NCBI RefSeq assembly: GCF_017873855.1
Contig: NZ_JAGGKR010000001.1
Coordinates: forward strand, 1,431,529 to 1,495,528
Direction: 5' to 3'
Length of the DNA: 64,000 bases
Origin: Methanolinea mesophila
GTDB lineage: Archaea > Halobacteriota > Methanomicrobia > Methanomicrobiales > Methanospirillaceae
The translations under genes were made by a program, and so were the position numbers. Below the pieces are notes generated by a model. It had not been told where the DNA came from. It worked only from the letters and a program-made list of their open reading frames with translations, and searched no databases. Below, piece by piece: positions 9,314 through 17,944 of this stretch (its first letter is position 1; each line of letters starts with the position of its first letter).

Positions 9314-10446
9314 GACAATTGTCGGAGAAGGTCGCCGGCATCGCCGCCTCGGCCACCATGGAGATCACCAACCGGGCACGGCAGCTCCAGGCAGAGGGGG
9401 TCGACGTGATCAGCCTCTCTATCGGGGAACCTGACTTCGACACTCCCGAGCATATCAAGGAAGCCTGTATCAGGGCGCTCTGCCGGGGGGAGACCCACTA
9501 CGCGCCAAGCAACGGGATCCCAGAACTCCAGAAGGCTATCGCGGCAAAGATCGAGCGGGAGAACAATTTCCCCTGCCGTCCCGCCCAGGTGCTGGTGACG
9601 TGCGGGGGGAAGGACGCAATCTTCGACGCGGTGATGGGGGTGGTCAACCCCGGAGAAGAGGTGATCATCCTTGACCCTTCGTGGGTCTCCTACGAGCCCT
9701 GCGTCCAGATCGCGGGCGCGAAACCGATTCACCATGCGCTGAACCCCCGCACCTTCCAGCTCGACGATTCGCTGCTGGAGCGGGTAGGCCAGAAGAGCAA
9801 GATGATCATCGTGAACTCCCCCTCGAACCCGAGCGGGGCGGTACTCGACGAGAAGTCCCTCGGTTTGGTGGCGGATCTTTGCGAAGATTTCGATCTTTTC
9901 GCCATATCGGACGAGATCTATGAGAAACTGATCTACGGTAAGGTCCACCGCTCCCTTGCGTCCTTCTCGGACATGGCGGAACGGACCATCACGGTGAACG
10001 GCTTTTCCAAGGCCTACGCCATGACCGGGTGGCGGCTGGGATATGCCGTCGCCCCTCCGGCGATCATCCAGGCCATGTCAAAGCTCCAGCAACACTCCAT
10101 CAGCCACCCGACCACCTTTGCCATGTACGGGGCCGTCGCCGCCCTTGAGGGAGACCAGGGCTGCGTCGGGCAGATGCAGAAGGAGTTCGAGCGCCGGCGT
10201 GACTACCTGCTCCGGGAACTCTCCCTCATGGGGATGGAGACCGCCCCCGCGGACGGGGCGTTCTATGCATTCGTGAAGGTGGAAGGCGACGATATGGACG
10301 TGGCCGAACGGTGGCTGGACAAGGGGCATGTGGCTGTCACCCCGGGAACCGCGTTCCACTACCCCGGCTGGGAACGGATCTCCTACGCCACCTCGATGGA
10401 GAACCTGGAAAAGGCGGTGACCCGGATCCGCCGCTGCCGGGGCTGA
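9310..10446 (+). CDS. Class I/II aminotransferase, aspartate aminotransferase-like
   Basis: A 378-residue fold-type I enzyme starting [19 protein letters not shown]. Family landmarks are [45 protein letters not shown], the [10 protein letters not shown] Asp/Tyr pair and the PLP lysine in [16 protein letters not shown]. Arginine in the final segment ([17 protein letters not shown] is a variant of the usual RISYA) binds the substrate carboxylate. Most such archaeal enzymes use aspartate or aromatic amino acids with 2-oxoglutarate. An upstream open frame reaches 9106 but lies inside ribH; ATG 9310 overlapping the ribH stop is clearly right. Confidence 0.92.
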   Translation: MRQLSEKVAGIAASATMEITNRARQLQAEGVDVISLSIGEPDFDTPEHIKEACIRALCRGETHYAPSNGIPELQKAIAAKIERENNFPCRPAQVLVTCGGKDAIFDAVMGVVNPGEEVIILDPSWVSYEPCVQIAGAKPIHHALNPRTFQLDDSLLERVGQKSKMIIVNSPSNPSGAVLDEKSLGLVADLCEDFDLFAISDEIYEKLIYGKVHRSLASFSDMAERTITVNGFSKAYAMTGWRLGYAVAPPAIIQAMSKLQQHSISHPTTFAMYGAVAALEGDQGCVGQMQKEFERRRDYLLRELSLMGMETAPADGAFYAFVKVEGDDMDVAERWLDKGHVAVTPGTAFHYPGWERISYATSMENLEKAVTRIRRCRG

Positions 10447-10496
10447 CCCGGGGAACCACCACCTTTTTCTCTATTGCTACAGGAAACCTGGTTACG

Positions 10497-10991
10497 ATGA
10501 CGCCTTCCGATGATTCGGTCTCTCATTATGACCGGGAGCTCACCCACATGGACCCCGATGTCCGCTGGATCGCGGTCACCGATCTGGAAGAGGAAGGCGG
10601 CCCTGAAGCGGTCCGGTATCTCATACGGGCCCTCCGGGACCCTGAATTCATCAGCATACGATGGCGATCGGCTATGGCACTCGGAAATCTTGGGGACCAT
10701 ACCGCGGTGGAACCCCTCATCGCGGCGCTCGGAGACGAGAACGATCACGTCCGGGAAGAAGCTGCGGATGCACTCGGACGTATCGGGGACCCCAGGGCAG
10801 TATCCTCACTGATCACGGCGCTGAAAGATCCCCAGCGGGGGGTCCGGCTCCGTGCGCTGAGTGCGCTGGTCAGGATCGGTGACGCGGCGAAGCCCGCGCT
10901 GGAGAACGCCATGGGGAGCGTGGAAGAGGCGTTTGCCCGCCTGGCGAGGGAAGCGCTCGACGATATCCAGAAGAAGGACACGAGGACCTGA
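10497..10991 (+). CDS. HEAT-repeat protein
   Basis: A 164-residue all-helical protein composed of HEAT/PBS-lyase-type repeats of about 31 residues: DPDVRWIAVTDLEEEG, DPEFISIRWRSAMALGNLGD, DENDHVREEAADALGRIGD and DPQRGVRLRALSALVRIGD. Such repeats form a curved scaffold for protein-protein contacts; the partner is unknown. No signal peptide or membrane segment. The start ATG 10497 precedes a short polar lead; the longer open frame from 10311 overlaps the upstream gene. The stop overlaps the next start (TGATG at 10989-10993), suggesting a functional link with the small phosphatase. Confidence 0.85.
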   Translation: MTPSDDSVSHYDRELTHMDPDVRWIAVTDLEEEGGPEAVRYLIRALRDPEFISIRWRSAMALGNLGDHTAVEPLIAALGDENDHVREEAADALGRIGDPRAVSSLITALKDPQRGVRLRALSALVRIGDAAKPALENAMGSVEEAFARLAREALDDIQKKDTRT

Positions 10992-11446
10992 TGGAAGGAA
11001 AAACAAGGGCTGGGGATTCCCTTTCCGGTAAGGACCGGTCCGGGGAGAAGCGATCGGTGCTGTTCGTCTGCAACAGAAATGCGGGCAGGTCACCCCTTGC
11101 CGAAGGGTTACTCAGGGGAATCTACGGCGACCGGTACGAGGTGTATAGCGCAGGGGTCCGTTCCTCTACGATCAACCCCCTCGTCGGCGAAGTCCTCGGG
11201 GAACAGGGAATAGAGGCCCGGGCCCTCTGTTCCAAGGCGCTCGACGACATTCCTCCCGGCCCCTTCGATCGCGTGGTGCTCCTCACGGCGCCGGAAGAAG
11301 GGTCCCCGTCTCTCCCGGAGGCCCGGGAATACCTTCGATACCCGTTCCCGGATCCCCGTTCGGGTGGGGGTGGCGGTGGCAGCGACCTCGAAGGGTTCCG
11401 CGCACTCAGAGACATGATGGCAGACTGGATAGTGAGAGAATTTTAG
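10991..11446 (+). CDS. Low-molecular-weight protein-tyrosine-phosphatase/ArsC-like protein
   Basis: The 151-residue protein contains VLFVCNRNAGRSPLAEGLLR at about residues 23-42; CNRNAGR is the CX5R phosphate-binding loop of low-molecular-weight phosphatases and thioredoxin-coupled arsenate reductases. YEVYSAGVRSS follows as usual. The DP motif containing the catalytic general acid is present as FPDPRSGGGGGG, with an unusual glycine run after it. The arsenate reductase class would need two further cysteines; one Cys (ALCSKAL) is present, so a phosphatase is somewhat more likely. Translationally coupled to the HEAT-repeat gene. Confidence 0.85.
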   Translation: MEGKTRAGDSLSGKDRSGEKRSVLFVCNRNAGRSPLAEGLLRGIYGDRYEVYSAGVRSSTINPLVGEVLGEQGIEARALCSKALDDIPPGPFDRVVLLTAPEEGSPSLPEAREYLRYPFPDPRSGGGGGGSDLEGFRALRDMMADWIVREF

Positions 11447-11559
11447 AGGTGACCGGAACAGCGTGTGCTCCGGTTTTGAAGGACTTCCCCTTTTCTTATT
11501 TTCTACTGCCGACGCCAGTGCTGCAGGCCTTCATATTCCCCCGGGACCTATCCCCTCCC

Positions 11560-11868
11560 ATGCATGAGAATCCCATGGAACTCTTTGTCCGGGAGTGCCC
11601 CGGACTTGCGAAGGCGCTTGAAGGAATAGTGGACGCCCAGCGGTCGCTGGAGGGAATGGGCGGTAAGACCCGGCAACTGGTGAACCTCGCGATCCAGACC
11701 GCCAACAGGAACCCGCGGGGGGTATTGTTCCACTCCCGCATGGCACGGGAGGCGGGCGCGAGCCGGGGCGAGGTGATCGGGGCCGTGGTGATGAACCTTC
11801 ACCTCTCCGGGCTCGCTCCGGTCCTCGACTGCCTTCCCGCGGCGGTGGAGGGATACGGATCCGACTAA
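11560..11868 (+). CDS. Carboxymuconolactone decarboxylase-like (AhpD-fold) protein without the CXXC
   Basis: A 102-residue helical protein whose central part, QLVNLAIQTANRNPRG then FHSRMAREAGASRGEVIGAV, aligns with the AhpD/CMD core. AhpD-type peroxidase partners have CXXC three residues before the His (CxxCxxxH); here these positions are Asn and Gly and the protein's only cysteines lie elsewhere, so thiol redox chemistry seems impossible. The His of FHSRMA is retained. Start ATG 11560 is chosen because the family's N-terminal helix begins there; the frame is open further up. Function unknown. Confidence 0.78.
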   Translation: MHENPMELFVRECPGLAKALEGIVDAQRSLEGMGGKTRQLVNLAIQTANRNPRGVLFHSRMAREAGASRGEVIGAVVMNLHLSGLAPVLDCLPAAVEGYGSD

Positions 11869-11929
11869 TAAATCAGGTTGAAACCTGGTGAATGCGGGGG
11901 CAACCCTACCCGGCACACGCGGGTCTTCG

Positions 11930-12919
11930 CTACCACCCGATATCCTGTCCGATTCCCAGGCGGAGGGCGTTCCGGTAACATTCCCATGCCGCCGCCACAT
12001 CCTGGACCGCGATCCCAACGGATTTGAAGAGGGTGATCGCCTCCGGGCTCTGCCTGCCCGGGACCCTCCCCTGGAGGAGTTCGCCAAGCTCTCCCTGCAC
12101 GTGAAGTTCCCCGATCACGCCCCGCGCGAGGGGGAGGATGAGGTCCCCCGCCTCTGAGAAGGCCGCCTCCCTGCTGTCGACATAAACCCGGGCCCGTGCC
12201 ACGGTCTCCGGGGGGATCTCTGCGTTGCCGGGAAGATACGATCCTACTGCGTTGATATGGGCCCCGGTGTTCAGGCAGTCGTCGGAAAACACCGGGGTCG
12301 AAGAGGTGGTGGCGGTACAGACAATATCCGCCCCCTTCAGCGCGTCTCCCGGTGAAGAGGCCGGGACGATCCGCTCCGGGAGGCTATCCCTCCCCGCACA
12401 TTCCCTGATGAACGCCGCGACATGCGCACGGTGTGGCGAGAATACCCGTAGTTCTTCTATCCGGCGCACCGCACATACCCCGAGTGCCTGGGCCCTCGCC
12501 TGCGTTCCCGTGCCGAATATGGCCAGAACACGACTCCCGGGCCGGGAGAGGAGCCGGGTCGCGAGCCCCGACGCGGCGCCGGTGCGAATCGCGGTAAGGG
12601 CCCCGCCCTCCAGGAGCGCGAGAGGGGCTCCCGTAGCGCCGTCGGCGAGGAGTACCGAGGCGTGCACCGTGGGGATCCCGCGGCCGGCATTTCCGGGATT
12701 CACCCCCAACGTCTTCACCGCCACCGGGGAAACCGTCCCGGAACGATACGAAGCGGGCATGAAAAGCAAATCGGTCGATTCCTCGGGGACTTTCATCCTG
12801 GTGCGGGGCGGGCATACGGACTTTCCCGAGGAGAACGCGGAAAAGGCATCTTCCATCGCCGAGATCGCCAGGTCCATGGGCAGGGCCTTCCGGACCTCAC
12901 CGGCAGTAAGGATCCTCAT
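11930..12919 (-). CDS. Ornithine cyclodeaminase/mu-crystallin family dehydrogenase
   Basis: A 329-residue Rossmann enzyme. The substrate half contains PPRTRMKVPE and the lysine in VAVKTLGVNPGN; the nucleotide half has LAIFGTGTQARAQALGVCAV, and the conserved NAVGSYLPGNAEIP loop with the acidic residue follows. In archaea members act as NAD-dependent alanine dehydrogenase (Archaeoglobus Ala) or as ornithine cyclodeaminase; these cannot be separated by eye. Length is normal. It is convergent with the AhpD-like gene and divergent from the cupin gene at 13144; the 224-base divergent gap must carry both promoters. Confidence 0.9.
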   Translation of the reverse strand: MRILTAGEVRKALPMDLAISAMEDAFSAFSSGKSVCPPRTRMKVPEESTDLLFMPASYRSGTVSPVAVKTLGVNPGNAGRGIPTVHASVLLADGATGAPLALLEGGALTAIRTGAASGLATRLLSRPGSRVLAIFGTGTQARAQALGVCAVRRIEELRVFSPHRAHVAAFIRECAGRDSLPERIVPASSPGDALKGADIVCTATTSSTPVFSDDCLNTGAHINAVGSYLPGNAEIPPETVARARVYVDSREAAFSEAGDLILPLARGVIGELHVQGELGELLQGRVPGRQSPEAITLFKSVGIAVQDVAAAWECYRNALRLGIGQDIGW

Positions 12920-13143
12920 CGATTATCTCCATGGAACTGATCGGGACAGGAGGGGGATTAACCCTCCCATACCTCTCCACGCGGAGGCAGGAGTCGGGTT
13001 TTCCCGAGTAAATGGTCCCTGTAAAGGGCAATATAATGCACTGTGATCATATCCTTCGTCCCGGGCAGAGGACAAAGGCCCCGATGCACGATTCGCGCCT
13101 TTTTTTCCTTTGGGGTTGAAACCTTAGTATCGGGTGTTGCGGC

Positions 13144-13512
13144 ATGATCGTCAGGAAGCTCTCGGAACTCCCCCGGACTGTGGTACTCGACGGATCGCAC
13201 CTGGTGGAGTACCTGCACCCGGAACGGGGACCAAACCCTCCGGCGATTGGCTACAGTCTTGCCCACGCCATTGTCGGCGCCGGCGAAAGTACCCTGCCCC
13301 ACAGGCTGAAGTCTTCGAGCGAGGTCTACGTGCTCCTGAACGGAAAAGGGGTGATCCACGTGGATGATGTGCAGGCAGAGGTGTGCCCCGGGATGGCGGT
13401 CGTGGTGCCTCCCGGGGAACGGCAGTGGATCGAGAACACCGGGGATACCGACCTCGAGTTCCTGGTGATCGTGGAGCCATACTGGAGGGAAGAGGATGAA
13501 GACACGGAATGA
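13144..13512 (+). CDS. Cupin-domain protein
   Basis: A 122-residue single-domain cupin. Motif 1 reads GAGESTLPHRLKSSSEVYVLLNGKG, giving one clear His and a Glu as metal ligands, and motif 2 is PPGERQWIENTGDTDLEFLVI, where the usual second-motif His is replaced by Gln/Trp. Such proteins are small metal-binding enzymes or sugar/regulator modules; no specific function is evident. The end overlaps the deaminase gene by 17 bases, so the two are cotranscribed and may act on related compounds. Confidence 0.85.
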   Translation: MIVRKLSELPRTVVLDGSHLVEYLHPERGPNPPAIGYSLAHAIVGAGESTLPHRLKSSSEVYVLLNGKGVIHVDDVQAEVCPGMAVVVPPGERQWIENTGDTDLEFLVIVEPYWREEDEDTE

Positions 13513-13960
13513 GGACCCTGAAATGCATGGAAAATTCATGGACGCAGCCCTTGACGAGGCCCGTACAGGCCTTTCGGAAGGAGGAATTCCCATCGGTTCG
13601 GTGCTGGTCCGAAATGGCACGGTGATTGGCAGGGGCCATAACCGGCGGGTCCAGGAGGACGACCCTATGCTGCACGCGGAGATCGACTGCTTAAGGAACG
13701 CCGGGCGGCAAGCGCAGTATCGCGACTGCATCCTCTATTCGACCCTGATGCCCTGCTACCTGTGTGCCGGTGCCGTGGTCCAGTTCCGGATCCCGGTGGT
13801 CGTGGCCGGAGAGTCGCGAAATTTCACCGGAGCGCAGGAGTTTCTCGCCGACCAGGGAATAAGGGTGATCGATCTCGACCGGGATGACTGCAGATCGCTT
13901 CTTGCCGGGTTTATCGCGGAACATCCCGCGCTGTGGAACGAGGACATCGGGGAGATCTGA
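13496..13960 (+). CDS. Cytosine deaminase-like zinc deaminase (fungal Fcy1 type)
   Basis: A 154-residue CDA-fold deaminase with the zinc-binding HAEIDCLRNAG (His plus proton-shuttling Glu) and PCYLCAGAVV (two Cys ligands). The overall pattern GGIPIGSVLV, GRGHNRR, LYSTLMPCYLC, a NF motif near VVAGESRNFTGAQEFL, and the C-terminal WNEDIGE closely follows what I recall of yeast cytosine deaminase Fcy1, which ends in a similar WFEDIGE tail closing the active site. That suggests cytosine to uracil salvage, not tRNA adenosine deamination. Two internal Mets allow a later start at 13523. Overlaps the cupin gene and is followed 18 bases later by acetolactate decarboxylase. Confidence 0.85.
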   Translation: MKTRNEDPEMHGKFMDAALDEARTGLSEGGIPIGSVLVRNGTVIGRGHNRRVQEDDPMLHAEIDCLRNAGRQAQYRDCILYSTLMPCYLCAGAVVQFRIPVVVAGESRNFTGAQEFLADQGIRVIDLDRDDCRSLLAGFIAEHPALWNEDIGEI

Positions 13961-13978
13961 CCCCGGGAAAAGGATACT

Positions 13979-14821
13979 ATGGCATACTCCACCACTGTAT
14001 ACGCGGCGGCATTGCTTGCGGTGGGACTGGTCATCGGGATAGCGGCAGGCATTACGCTCATTCCTTCCCAGGCGGGAACGCCCCCCGACCGCGACGCCCT
14101 GTACCAGGTCTCGACGATAGACACGCTGCTCCTCGGCGCGTTCGACGGCGTCTATAACTTCAGCACCCTGGAAACCAAAGGAGACTTCGGTATCGCCGTA
14201 TTCGATCGTCTTGACGGCGAGATTATCGGATTCGACGGGACGTTTTACCAGATCAGGTCGGACGGGACGGTGCACGAGGTCCGGGGGGACGCGACAACTC
14301 CCTTCGCCACGGTCACCTGGTTTGAACCCGATACCCGGGTATGGATTGCCAGGGCGGACAATATCTCCGATTTCACTACCCAGCTCGAAGCGGCGCTTCC
14401 TTCTTCGAACCTTTTTTATGCGGTCCGTATCCAAGGGACATTCCCTGAGATGAAGACCCGGGCCGTCTCCCGGCAGGAGAAGCCGTATCCCAGGCTGGTC
14501 GACGCCTGCAAGGAGCAGTCCGTGTTCATGCTGAACAACACCCGCGGGACAATTGCCGGGTTTTATACGCCCGAGATGGTGGAAGGACTCAATATTCCCG
14601 GGCTCCATATCCACTACCTCACCGATGACCGTGCGGCCGGCGGGCATATTCTTGACTTTTCGGTTGAGAATGCCACGGTTGAACTGGACTCCACATCCCG
14701 GTTCACCATGTGGCTGCCTGAAGGGGACCAGTATGCAGGATATGACCTTTCGGAGGACCTTTCAGGGGAGCTCTCGGTGGTAGAGAAGGGCGGGCCCTCC
14801 ACCACTCCGGCGTCCGGGTGA
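13979..14821 (+). CDS. Acetolactate decarboxylase with N-terminal membrane anchor or signal
   Basis: The enzyme converts alpha-acetolactate to acetoin. In the 280-residue protein the catalytic set is complete: a Glu in DRLDGEIIGFDG, an Arg in FYAVRIQGTF, and the three zinc His in LHIHYLTDDRAAGGHILDF, whose spacing (H-x-H-x10-H) equals that of the Brevibacillus enzyme. Unusually, residues 5-30 (VYAAALLAVGLVIGIAAGIT) form a hydrophobic segment followed by a short linker, so the domain is probably exported and anchored or released. The start has ATG at 13979 directly after AAAGGATACT. It follows the cytosine deaminase by 18 bases, perhaps in one transcript with no obvious metabolic link. Confidence 0.9.
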   Translation: MAYSTTVYAAALLAVGLVIGIAAGITLIPSQAGTPPDRDALYQVSTIDTLLLGAFDGVYNFSTLETKGDFGIAVFDRLDGEIIGFDGTFYQIRSDGTVHEVRGDATTPFATVTWFEPDTRVWIARADNISDFTTQLEAALPSSNLFYAVRIQGTFPEMKTRAVSRQEKPYPRLVDACKEQSVFMLNNTRGTIAGFYTPEMVEGLNIPGLHIHYLTDDRAAGGHILDFSVENATVELDSTSRFTMWLPEGDQYAGYDLSEDLSGELSVVEKGGPSTTPASG

Positions 14822-15033
14822 ACGTGGCTTCCCGGCGGTTGCTGCGAAGGGCGTATAAGGGATCGGAAACTACTTTTTATTTACAAGTGGGAGGATGGTC
14901 CGGGTGAAACAGGCCCGACACCATGATTTATTTTGCCTTCCGGGGTGAAATAAACGGAGAGCGGAGAGAAAACAAGGAATTCTCAGGCCCGCTGCAGGGA
15001 AAGGGCCGGTAGTTCGAGGAGAGGGAGACCCGG

Positions 15034-15041
15034 GAGGTGAG
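15034..15041 (+). promoter_or_regulatory. Ribosome binding site of corA
   Basis: GAGGTGAG lies four bases before the ATG at 15045 and fits the archaeal 16S 3' end, fixing the corA start. Confidence 0.6.
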
Positions 15042-15044
15042 ATC

Positions 15045-15977
15045 ATGATCACCATTTACAAGACGACGGCCGAAGGGCTGGAGCAGATCAATGAATACGA
15101 GAGCGGCTGCTGGATCCACGTGGTCAGCCCCCGGCTGGAAGAGGTGGAACAGCTCGTTTCCTGGTTCAATATTCCCTCCGATTTCCTCACCGACCCGCTC
15201 GACGTGGACGAGCGTGCCAGGGTCGAGCGGGAGGAAGGGAGCACCCTGATCCTCCTCCGCACCCCGAAGCGGGAGGCACCCGATGCGGACATCCCTTTCA
15301 CCACCCTCCCCGTGGGGATCATCCTCACCCAGAACGTGATGATCACCGTCTCCCTCACCGAGGTGGACGTGATTCGCGAGGTCCTCGGAGGCCGGACCAA
15401 GAACTTCTCCACCCCGAACCGTACAGGCTGTATCCTGACCCTTTTCCTCCGGACCGCCCTGCTGTTCATGCGCTACTTAAAAGAGATCAACCGCATGAGC
15501 AACGAGGTGGAGAAGAACCTCCACAAGGCCCTGAAGAACGAACAGCTGATCAAGCTGCTCAACCTGGAAAAGAGCCTGGTCTTCTTCATCACCTCCCTTC
15601 GCAGCAACGCCCTGATGATGGAGAAGTTCAACACCATCGAGTACAACAAGATGACCGAGGACGAGCGGGACATCATGGAGGAGGTGATGATCGAGAACAA
15701 GCAGGCCATCGAGATGACGAACATCTACACCACCATCCTCTCCGGGATGATGGATGCCTTCGCATCGGTCATCTCCAACAACCTCAACGTGGTCATGAAA
15801 CTGCTCACCACGGTGACCATCATCCTCATGATCCCCACCCTGGTCGCAAGCGTCTACGGGATGAACGTGGAACTTCCCTACCAGCACAGCCCCTATGCGT
15901 TCCTGATTACCATGGCGATATCCGGGGTGCTGGCGGCAATAGGGATCCTGATCTTCTGGCGGAAAGAATTCTTCTGA
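15045..15977 (+). CDS. corA: CorA-family magnesium/cobalt transporter
   Basis: The 310-residue protein has the large cytoplasmic domain (beta-alpha head, then the long willow helices with many charged residues, including MSNEVEKNLHKALKNE) followed by two C-terminal membrane helices. The first helix ends with the selectivity motif YGMN at about residue 273 followed by VELPYQHSP, the second ends IGILIFWRKEFF. It forms pentameric Mg2+ channels in the cytoplasmic membrane. A GAGGTGA site precedes the start. A T-rich terminator follows after a CCGGCCGG palindrome. Confidence 0.95.
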   Translation: MITIYKTTAEGLEQINEYESGCWIHVVSPRLEEVEQLVSWFNIPSDFLTDPLDVDERARVEREEGSTLILLRTPKREAPDADIPFTTLPVGIILTQNVMITVSLTEVDVIREVLGGRTKNFSTPNRTGCILTLFLRTALLFMRYLKEINRMSNEVEKNLHKALKNEQLIKLLNLEKSLVFFITSLRSNALMMEKFNTIEYNKMTEDERDIMEEVMIENKQAIEMTNIYTTILSGMMDAFASVISNNLNVVMKLLTTVTIILMIPTLVASVYGMNVELPYQHSPYAFLITMAISGVLAAIGILIFWRKEFF

Positions 15978-15979
15978 AG

Positions 15980-16018
15980 AAAGCCGGCCGGAAAAAACTG
16001 GTTGCTTTTTCTTTTTCT
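15980..16018 (+). terminator. Palindrome plus T-rich run after corA
   Basis: CCGGCCGG at 15984-15991 is followed by TGCTTTTTCTTTTTC at about 16003-16017. The T-runs are the archaeal termination signal. Confidence 0.5.
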
Positions 16019-16085
16019 GTATTCTCTATAGAATATATGAAGAATGTTGATAGATGATGAACGTCTAATTTAAGATGATTAACTT

Positions 16086-16784
16086 ATGGCAAATGGGGTA
16101 ATGGAAGTTCTGATTCGGCCGGATGCCTTCTTCTCCAGGATTTTTGCGGGGGAAGTCAGCCTGAAGGTTCCGGGGCTGATCGCGATCGTCGGTGCGATCG
16201 TCACCGCGATCTCGGCATACGTCATATCCGGCCCGACCGTGAAGCTGATATCCGGAGCGGCAGGGTCTTCGGCATCTGGTGCGATGGGGCTTATCGGCGC
16301 ATTTGGGGCAATCGGCGGTTTTTTTGCATTTTTGATCGGGTACTGGATTATCATTGCGGGAATATTTCATGTGATATCGGTCATATTCAAGGGGAAAGGG
16401 TCATTTCATCGGACTTTGACCGCAGGAGGATACGGGTTGATCCCTATCATTATAGGCGGAATTATCAGCGCCCTCCTTGCCCTCTACTACATCCCCCTGG
16501 TGAAGGTGCCGGTGATAAGCTCCTTTTCGGATCCCACCGCGGTCACCCGGGCCATCGCCCAACTATATGCAGATCCCGCAATGAGGGAATTCACCCAGAT
16601 ATCAGGTATTATTTCCATTATTTTTCTCATATGGAGTGCAAATATCTGGATCTTCGGTATAAAACATGCCAGGGAACTGAGCATACGTAATGCGGTCATC
16701 ACCGTGGGAATCCCGGTGGTTCTGCTCATCGTTTATATTGTCGTAACCACGGTATTCGGAGTGGGAATCCCGGGGGCAGCCTGA
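16086..16784 (+). CDS. Yip1-domain integral membrane protein
   Basis: A 232-residue protein starting with a short amphipathic lead (VLIRPDAFFSRIFAGEVSLK) typical of Yip1/YIF1-related archaeal proteins, then five hydrophobic segments, among them IGGFFAFLIGYWIIIAGIFH and GYGLIPIIIGGIISALLALY. Function of prokaryotic members is unknown. Its stop overlaps the next start (TGATG), and the next three genes form an ABC export unit, so it may be an accessory membrane component of that system. An AT-rich stretch (TATAGAATATATG, about 16027-16040) upstream is a plausible promoter for the operon. Confidence 0.85.
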   Translation: MANGVMEVLIRPDAFFSRIFAGEVSLKVPGLIAIVGAIVTAISAYVISGPTVKLISGAAGSSASGAMGLIGAFGAIGGFFAFLIGYWIIIAGIFHVISVIFKGKGSFHRTLTAGGYGLIPIIIGGIISALLALYYIPLVKVPVISSFSDPTAVTRAIAQLYADPAMREFTQISGIISIIFLIWSANIWIFGIKHARELSIRNAVITVGIPVVLLIVYIVVTTVFGVGIPGAA

Positions 16785-17944
16785 TGCGAACGTTAAACCT
16801 GGTCCTGGCAGTTCTCCTGCTGCTCACCGGGTGTGCGATATCCGGGGTTTCTGCCCAGACCTCCTCGGACGCTGCCGCGCAGGTCACCGTAACCGGTGTC
16901 ACCCTCGACCCCGGGGTATTCATCGAGGAGGACGTGGGGACCATCACGGTGGAGATCACCAACAACGGGGCCGAGAGCGTCCCTATCCGGAGGGTCACCA
17001 TGTACGATGCGGATATCAGTATCCTCTCGAGTTCCTACGACACCAGCATGTACCTGGGTGCGGGGAACACCATGACGTTTGTATTCACCGTCCAGGCAGG
17101 GGTCCCCCAGGGTATCTATTACCCCACATTCTCGGTTGATTTCCGTAACGCAGGCTATCTCCGCTACCCGGTCGAGCTCCGGGTGGAGAACGATCCCCTG
17201 AAGATCTCGGTCCTGTCCAAACCGGACACGTTCGCCGCGGGAAAGAAGGACACCGTGGTCATCGCGGTGGGAAACCCCCGTTCCGACATGGTGAACGGCG
17301 TCGTGGTTGACCCGTCCGGCAACGGGCTGGACATCACCCCGTCCAGTTATTTCGTCGGGAACCTGGGGTCCGACGAATCGGTTCAGGTTCCGCTCACCAT
17401 CACCCCGTCGGATAATTCGGTCCTCACCATCCTCGTCAACTACAAGAACGGGGTGAACAACCACCAGTCATCCCTGCAGGTGCCCATCCGGCTCGGGGCG
17501 AGCAAACTTCAGGCGAACCCAATACTCTCCAACATCCAGGTCGTGTACGAGAACGGAAAATATTCCGTCACCGGGGATGTAACCAACGCGGGCCTCCAGG
17601 TGGCAAACTCAGTGGTGGTCACCAGCGGTGACGGTGCCACCCCGGTCGCACCCTATCAGCAGTACGTGGTGGGATCGCTCCAGCCCGACGACTTCTCCAG
17701 TTTCGAGGTGACCTTCACCGCCCCCGACAATACCTCCACCATCCCCCTGGCGGTCCAGTTCAAGGACGCGGACGGGAACCAGTTCGAACAGACCACCATG
17801 GTGGAGATCCCGCCGGCATCGACCGGAGGTGGCGAAGCGCCGGGATTCCCGCTCCCGGTGATTGTGCTCCTGGTGGTTCTTGCGGTCGTCATCGCCGGAG
17901 TGGTCTGGTACTCCTGGAGAAAGAGCCATGAGCCAAGCCCCTGA
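16784..17944 (+). CDS. Secreted/membrane-anchored CARDB (S-layer-like) protein
   Basis: The 386-residue protein has an N-terminal signal peptide (LVLAVLLLLTGCAISGVSAQ), about three immunoglobulin-like beta domains with CARDB/NPCBM-type features (TVEITNNGAESVPIRR, FAAGKKDTVVIAVGNP, YSVTGDVTNAGLQVAN), and a C-terminal helix (FPLPVIVLLVVLAVVIAGVVW) with a basic tail. The fold is extracellular. The gene overlaps the Yip1 gene upstream and the ABC ATPase gene downstream by 17 bases, so it most likely works as the external adaptor of the MacB-type transporter, similar in position to membrane-fusion proteins in bacterial MacA-MacB operons. The LTGC could act as a lipobox. Confidence 0.82.
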   Translation: MRTLNLVLAVLLLLTGCAISGVSAQTSSDAAAQVTVTGVTLDPGVFIEEDVGTITVEITNNGAESVPIRRVTMYDADISILSSSYDTSMYLGAGNTMTFVFTVQAGVPQGIYYPTFSVDFRNAGYLRYPVELRVENDPLKISVLSKPDTFAAGKKDTVVIAVGNPRSDMVNGVVVDPSGNGLDITPSSYFVGNLGSDESVQVPLTITPSDNSVLTILVNYKNGVNNHQSSLQVPIRLGASKLQANPILSNIQVVYENGKYSVTGDVTNAGLQVANSVVVTSGDGATPVAPYQQYVVGSLQPDDFSSFEVTFTAPDNTSTIPLAVQFKDADGNQFEQTTMVEIPPASTGGGEAPGFPLPVIVLLVVLAVVIAGVVWYSWRKSHEPSP

